From positions 8,084,581-8,148,580 of the forward strand of contig NC_091369.1 of NCBI RefSeq assembly GCF_038502225.1: a DNA stretch of 64,000 nucleotides, given 5' to 3'. A model generated the notes under the pieces. It had not been told where the DNA came from. It saw nothing but the letters and a program-made list of their open reading frames with translations, and ran no database searches. Below, one piece after another: positions 59,430 through 64,000 of the stretch; within the stretch, counting starts at the first letter, position 1; every line of letters starts with the position of its first letter. The stretch is from Cherax quadricarinatus. Its lineage: Eukaryota > Arthropoda > Malacostraca > Decapoda > Parastacidae. The position numbers and the translations under genes were made by a program.

Positions 59430-59600
59430 ATAACAGGAACAATACACAAATAACCCGCACATAGGAGAGAGGAGCTTACACCTATATACTCCCTCCTTGT
59501 CTCCTTTTTGTTAGTGTGACTTTGTAAATAGTCCAATTCAAACTGAAACATTGTCGTAAGCTCCTCTCTCCTATGTATGGGATATTTGTGTGCTTTACGT
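59430..59600. repeat. Inverted repeat in VARS1 intron 2, Penelope-like
   Basis: CAAATAACCCGCACATAGGAGAGAGGAGC-type sequence (left, 59448-59476) is reversed at 59558-59595 (GCTCCTCTCTCCTATGTA, GGGATATTTGTG). ACTGAAACATTGTCGTAAGC beside it resembles a degraded GAAAC core. Naming is tentative. Confidence 0.5.
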
Positions 59601-60189
59601 TAACCTTAAACATGCAACAGTGATAGTGTCAAATTTCTGTATACAGTACTGCATATTGAGAGGAATGTCAAAATTACTTCATTACAGTATTTACTTTGCA
59701 AAAAAAAAATATTATTCATCTTGTCTAAATTTTTTCACTTCTGTTGTATTCTCTTATACATAATCTGTGAGACTGTAAGACAGACGCAGATCAAAGATTT
59801 GTGGATATAGAACCTGTGTTCATATGAAAAAACGAGAATATGTTTGCACCCCCAGTGATCTTTGTTTATCCATATAGAATTTTAGCCCAACTCTTGCACA
59901 ATTTGGGAGCACTTGTAATGCAAATTGGTCATCTAACACACACTACATATTGGTGGGATGTAATCTGAAAGGAATTATTAGAAAATGGCTTACCTGACAT
60001 GACTTTGTGGTTCTGAGAGCCTGACTTGCCAATAACGCAATAATGCTACTTTGCAATCATAAATCTGGGGATACTGGCAGTGGATATCAAAATATATTAT
60101 CAAAAAATAGTTTGCAAATAACCAAAGTCATGAATGTGGAATTTGAGAATTGTAAGGGAGTACAGTACAGTAGTTTATTTTTGTAAAAA

Positions 60190-60400
60190 TATTTATGAAT
60201 ACTTCTCCATGGGGAAGTGGAACAGAATTATTCCTCTGTTAGCCATGCGTGTCGTAAGAGGAGACTGAAATGCTGGGAGCATGGGGGCTAGTAACCCCTT
60301 CTCCTGTATACATTACTTAAGTTAAAAAGGGAAACTTTTGTTTTTCTTTTTGGGCCACCGTGTTTTGGTGGGATACAGTCGGTTTGTCGAAAGAAGATTT
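60190..60400 (+). mobile_element. G repeat 3' half in VARS1 intron 2
   Basis: CTCCATGGGGAAGTGGAACA, CCATGCGTGTCGTAAGAGG, GGCTAGTAACCCCTTCTCC and GGCCACCGTGTTTTGGTGGG match 24040-24225. Confidence 0.85.
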
Positions 60401-60556
60401 ATGAATACTAAATAGGGAAATTAATAAAATACATATACATATAGTGTTGTTCATGCATGTTCTTGGAAACAGGGGAATAAATGACTTTTGCAAATATAGT
60501 ACAGAATTGTATTGTTTAGACAGTAATTTTATGTATCTTATTATTTTTCTCTTCAG

Positions 60557-60681
60557 AGAAGTCTGGATGTCCCTAATCCTAAGGGAAACTTTATCATGGT
60601 AATACCTCCCCCAAATGTCACAGGAAGTCTTCATCTTGGCCATGCACTAACAAATTCAGTCGAGGATGCTGTCTGTCGATG
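60557..60681 (+). CDS. VARS1: VARS1 exon 3, HIGH motif
   Basis: Acceptor TTTCTCTTCAG, donor TG|GTATGT, phase 0 in and phase 2 out. It reads [24 protein letters not shown] is the class I signature that binds ATP, and PPPNVTG is the typical ValRS lead-in. Confidence 0.95.
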
Positions 60682-60984
60682 GTATGTACTACTGTAGTGG
60701 TGCAGACACTTTTCTGTTGACCCCCATGTCACTGTATTTTGTTATAAATTACTGATGATGGTGTTCTAATTTATCTCTTGGTAAGCAGTTATAATCACAT
60801 GTTACAATAAGAATACTCCTTGGAATGTCTTTGCAAGTTTGCCATAATCACATGTTGTGCCCTCTTAGAAGAAAATTCTATTAAAAAAAGATGCAAATGC
60901 AATTTAATACAATCCATTATTGACAATATCAGTAAGACCTTTTAGTTTATACTGTACAGTTTTGGTCTCCATATTACAGAATAG

Positions 60985-61085
60985 ACATAAATAAACCATA
61001 CCACGGGTGGGATTTGATCCCGCGGTCAGAGAGTTTGTTTGCAATCATGTCATTACGATTTCGTGAGTCATGTGGACATAAATAC
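60985..61085 (-). mobile_element. tRNA-derived SINE head in VARS1 intron 3
   Basis: Reversed reading has GACTCACGAAATCGTAATG (anticodon-arm region) and GCGGGATCAAATCCCACCC (B-box arm). A different SINE from SINE-Val. Confidence 0.6.
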
Positions 61086-61304
61086 ACTGGAAAATATACA
61101 GAGAAGGCTGTTGAAGTTGATCTCGTGTATCAGAAATATTTCTTAGGAGGATGAACTATGGGCTCTGAATTAGGGAGATATGAGTGAAGTGTACAAATGG
61201 AAGACAGGAATGAATAAAGAGGATATAAACAGCATGCAAAAATATCTTTTGTGATCAGGAAAAGAAACTGAAGGAGGAATTTTTTTAATTAACAGTGCAG
61301 CTAG

Positions 61305-61505
61305 GAAGGTGTATAAATGTGGAGTGGAAGGAAGGAGGAGTAGGGGTCATCCTAGGGACAGTTGGAGGGAGGGGGCAAAAGAGGTTTCGAGTAGTGGGGG
61401 CTTGGACATCCAACAAGCTTGTGTGTGTTACACAGAGTGAGTAGAGGCAAGTGGTTTTTAGATTTGATATGCTGTTGGAGTGTGAGCAGAGTAACATTTG
61501 TGAAG
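61305..61505 (+). mobile_element. LINE-B coding-end fragment in VARS1 intron 3
   Basis: AGTGGAAGGAAGGAGGAGTA, GGACAGTTGGAGGGAGGG, GGCTTGGACATCCAACAAGC and GTTGGAGTGTGAGCAGAG correspond to the RGRGRPRKGW to end region of LINE-B and the start of its 3' UTR. Confidence 0.75.
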
Positions 61506-61889
61506 GAGAATAAACTCGTTAGGTTTAGTAATTTTTGTCTTTTTTTTATGAAAGAATAAAGGACAGGAAATACAGTAGTAAAAAATTTGCAAATGGCAGT
61601 TTAGTACAGTACAGTTGAATATCATGAAGGTTGGGCTTCTTACATTAGAACACCAGCTGTATGAATAATAAATGAAATGGTAAATGATGTGGTAAACCAT
61701 ATCACCAATAAAGGTGTTATGGTTTACCATAAAAATAATTTGTTATGAATAATCTCATTTATATATATGATTGTGACTAGTTTGAAGGTCTAAGCTTATC
61801 CAGTATTAGGATTTAAAAATTGTTCTTATGTACAGTAGTGATGCAACATTCAATTAGATTCAGAATCTATAAATGCATTTTCTTAACAG

Positions 61890-62054
61890 GCACAGAATGA
61901 AAGGTCACACAACACTCTGGGTTCCTGGGTGTGATCATGCAGGTATTGCTACTCAAGTTGCAGTAGAAAAAAAGGTAAAACGCGAAGAGGGGAAGTCCCG
62001 CCACGATTTGGGCCGAGAGGAATTCACCAAACGTGTGTGGCAGTGGAAGAATGA
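61890..62054 (+). CDS. VARS1: VARS1 exon 4
   Basis: Acceptor TTCTTAACAG, donor GTAAGG, phase 2 in and phase 2 out. The split codon makes the Trp of RWHRMKG. It reads [20 protein letters not shown], the conserved [10 protein letters not shown] segment of the active site, and ends WQWKNE. Confidence 0.95.
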
Positions 62055-62184
62055 GTAAGGACATTCCTTATAAAATATTCTTCTTATCCAAAGAATGTAT
62101 TGTATTTGTATTAAATTGTTAAATTGAGATTGGTAGTATATTCTTATTTTCTTATGTCTTTTCTCAAAGCCAATTTTTTAAACA

Positions 62185-62290
62185 TGCTGGCTGTATCTCA
62201 CCAAGGCAGGGTGACCTGGGAAAGAAACACTTTCACAATTATTTACACTATCACTGTCTTGCCAGAGACAAGATGTACAGTACCTAAATA
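62185..62290 (-). mobile_element. LINE-B 3' tail fragment in VARS1 intron 4
   Basis: CTGGCTGTATCTCACCAAGG, CAGGGTGACCTGG and ACACTATCACTGTCTTGCC match the LINE-B end at 24965-25050. Confidence 0.7.
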
Positions 62291-62407
62291 CCATGCTCCA
62301 GTGACTTAAGATTTTGTTCCTGCAACATTCTTATCTTAACAAAACAATCACAGGATTTTGGATTCTGTTCATCCACCATTATTTTCCTAACTCTCTTTAT
62401 CTTAAGG

Positions 62408-62408
<1 letters not shown>

Positions 62409-62439
<31 letters not shown>

Positions 62440-62440
62440 A
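62409..62440. repeat. Poly-T tract
   Basis: About 31 T in a row in VARS1 intron 4, possibly the A tail of a lost minus-strand retroposon. Confidence 0.9.
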
Positions 62441-62644
62441 ATAATTTACCACATCATTATCTCATCCTCATTCTTTTAAAAATTTGTATGCTGCATTTTG
62501 TGTTGTTCTTGCTCAGAGGTTTCATTTAAGTCCCATTGTAAGTAACATTCCTTGTGTCTGCTGCTTCTGTATTTTTTATTGTATCCTAAATATTGACTTA
62601 GGAGCCACCACATTTATGATGAGTGGAATATTATGAACATACAG

Positions 62645-62970
62645 CAGGTATTTGTGAGTGTTTTAGATAGGAGTGACTGGAAATAAATGGGTTTTGGGAC
62701 TTGATGAGCTGTTGGAGTGTGAGCAGGGTAGTATTTTGTAAAGGGATACAGGTAAATCAGTTAGCTGAACTTGAGTCCTGGAGGTGGGAAGTAGAATGCC
62801 AACACTTTAAAGGAGGGGTTTAGGATATTTGCTGTTAGGAAGGACATCTAAATAGTCATATCTGTGTGCCTCTGGCAAGACAATAATAGTGCAAATGATG
62901 TTGAAAGTGTTTCTTTTTCCAGGTCCCTCTGCCTCAGTGGAATATGGCCAGTGTGTTAAAAAAAAAAGTA
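62645..62970 (+). mobile_element. LINE-B 3' end in VARS1 intron 4
   Basis: GTTTTAGATAGGAGTGACTG, GCTGTTGGAGTGTGAGCAGG, CTTTAAAGGAGGGGTTTAGG and CCTCTGCCTCAGTGG with an A tail at 62960. Confidence 0.85.
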
Positions 62971-63073
62971 TCTCCATTTTTGATCATTGTTCATCACAGT
63001 TAGCTTAGGATGTATTAGGTCCTCAGGATTTTTTTTTTAATTTATGAAAACTAGTCTCTCTTGTTTGATACAG

Positions 63074-63275
63074 GAAGGGTGATCGCATCTATCATCAATT
63101 AGAAAAGATGGGATCATCACTTGACTGGGATCGTGTTACTTTTACGATGGATCCTGGACCACAGGAAGCAGTGAAGGAGGCATTTGTAAGACTACATGAA
63201 GATGGAACTATTTATAGATCTAACCGCCTTGTCAACTGGTCTTGTACGCTGAAATCTGCAATCTCTGACATTGAG
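63074..63275 (+). CDS. VARS1: VARS1 exon 5 (last visible)
   Basis: Acceptor TTTGATACAG, donor GAG|GTATTG, phase 2 in and phase 0 out. It reads [26 protein letters not shown] and [20 protein letters not shown], which leads into the CP1 editing domain. A LINE-B tail starts about 30 bp past the donor. Confidence 0.95.
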
Positions 63276-63306
63276 GTATTGGTGAATGTCACTGTTGCAG
63301 AATTTA

Positions 63307-63645
63307 GATTTTTTTTTTCAGCAAGTCGGCCGTCTCCTACTGAGGCAGGGTGACCCAGAAAGAAAGAAAATCCCCCAAAAGAAAATACTTTCATCATCAT
63401 TAAACACTTTCACCTCACTCATACATAATCACTGTCTTTGTAGAGGCGCTCATATGCGACAGTTTAGAATTCCCTCCAAACTGTCAATATCCCAGACCCC
63501 TCCTTTAAAGTGCAGGCATTGTACTTCCCAGGACTCAAGTCTGGCTAAATCTATAATAACCGGTTTCCCTAAATCCTTTCACTAAATATTACCCTGCTCA
63601 CACTCCAGCAGCTCATTAAGTCCCAAAAACCATTCGTCTCCATGC
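63307..63645 (-). mobile_element. LINE-B 3' end just after VARS1 exon 5
   Basis: Poly-T, CAGCAAGTCGGCCGTCTCC, GAGGCAGGGTGACCC, CTCCTTTAAAGTGCAGGC and CACTCCAGCAGCTCATTAAG follow the minus LINE-B at 36958-37330. The insertion starts about 30 bp downstream of the donor. Confidence 0.88.
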
Positions 63646-63654
63646 ACGAAATAG

Positions 63655-63748
63655 TTTACAGCGAAGTTCTGGCAGGTCGTATTTGTTTGGTCGAGTGCTG
63701 AGCTTTGTTTAAGTAGGGAGCTGGTCGTATACCAAGGTTCCACTGTAC
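63655..63748. mobile_element. MITE right end fragment
   Basis: GGTCGTATACCAAGGTTCC, ACTG then TA: a CAGTGG-type terminus in reverse. The left end is not found. Confidence 0.55.
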
Positions 63749-63784
63749 TTCATTTTAGCTTTGTTGAAATGCATTAATGATTTT

Positions 63785-63968
63785 TTTCAATGAACTAGCT
63801 GTATCCCGCCGAGGCAGAGTGACCTTAAAAGAAAAACAAAAGGTTTTCCTTTTTAAATTTAGTTAATTTGTACAGGAGAAAGGGTTACTAGCCACTTACT
63901 CTTGGCATTTTAGTCACCTCTTTAGATACACATAGCTTACAGAGGAAGAATTCTTTTCCACTTCCATA
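63785..63968 (-). mobile_element. G repeat 3' half, minus copy
   Basis: TTTTTTCAATGAACTAGCTG, CCCGCCGAGGCAGAGTGACC, GGGTTACTAGCCACTTACTC and ATTCTTTTCCACTTCC mirror 24040-24230. VARS1 intron 5. Confidence 0.8.
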
Positions 63969-64000
63969 TTAATGATATACTTGGCAATTATTCTTAGCCT

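Overview
This 64 kb window is animal nuclear DNA, not bacterial. The genes are split by GT-AG introns, and most of the sequence is non-LTR retrotransposons, tRNA-derived SINEs, DNA-transposon MITEs, minisatellites and long simple repeats. The repeat style and the two recognisable genes suggest a decapod crustacean, most likely a freshwater crayfish. That assignment comes from recalled repeat character, not from a search. I see no operons, CRISPR array, phage or defence system.

Layout. 1-1300: start of a LINE on the minus strand (broken ORF1, start of an APE endonuclease). 1303-2046: pure polypurine tract. 2074-2619: TG arrays around a SINE. 3566-5775: decayed Tigger/pogo transposon inside a TA array. 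6050-18000: a block rich in homopolymer runs where known families are recognisable but corrupted, probably poor consensus sequence. 18000-27700: decayed retroposons and a minus-strand LINE-B copy. 27800-30168: five phase-compatible plus-strand exons of a gene I do not recognise. 30290-31330: a second corrupted block holding a plus-strand LINE-B. 32525-34232: a dispersed repeat with a 48-bp minisatellite. 34606-44469: five 5' coding exons of FANCD2 on the minus strand, with LINEs and MITEs in the introns. 44470-57740: nested transposons with 48-bp-like and 33-bp tandem arrays, SINE palindromes and Tigger MITEs. 57818-63275: first five coding exons of cytosolic valyl-tRNA synthetase (VARS1) on the plus strand, continuing past the right edge.

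Repeat families, names local to this report. LINE-A: RT element at 40905-43860 with many 3' copies. LINE-B: RT element at 24960-26865 and 36958-39143 with many 3' tails. LINE-C: CR1-like, RT ORF at 54580-56046, related to the ORF1/APE at 1-1300. LINE-D: RNase H-bearing, minus strand 53996-57400. SINE-Val: tRNA-derived, with an anticodon loop resembling tRNA-Val(CAC). TAA-tail retroposon: short element ending in (TAA)n. G repeat: about 450 bp, sharing its 3' end with LINE-B. Tigger: TA-targeting DNA elements with CAGTGGACCC termini. R repeat: about 200 bp, seen once empty and once carrying a Tigger.

How the genes relate. FANCD2 (crosslink-repair monoubiquitination target) and VARS1 (translation) point away from each other, with about 13 kb of transposon DNA between their start codons. 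I see no functional link between them. The most informative content is the insertion history: a Tigger inside LINE-A with a clean TA duplication, an R repeat in empty and filled states, a four-layer stack at 52.6-57.7 kb, and minisatellites that grew inside mobile elements.
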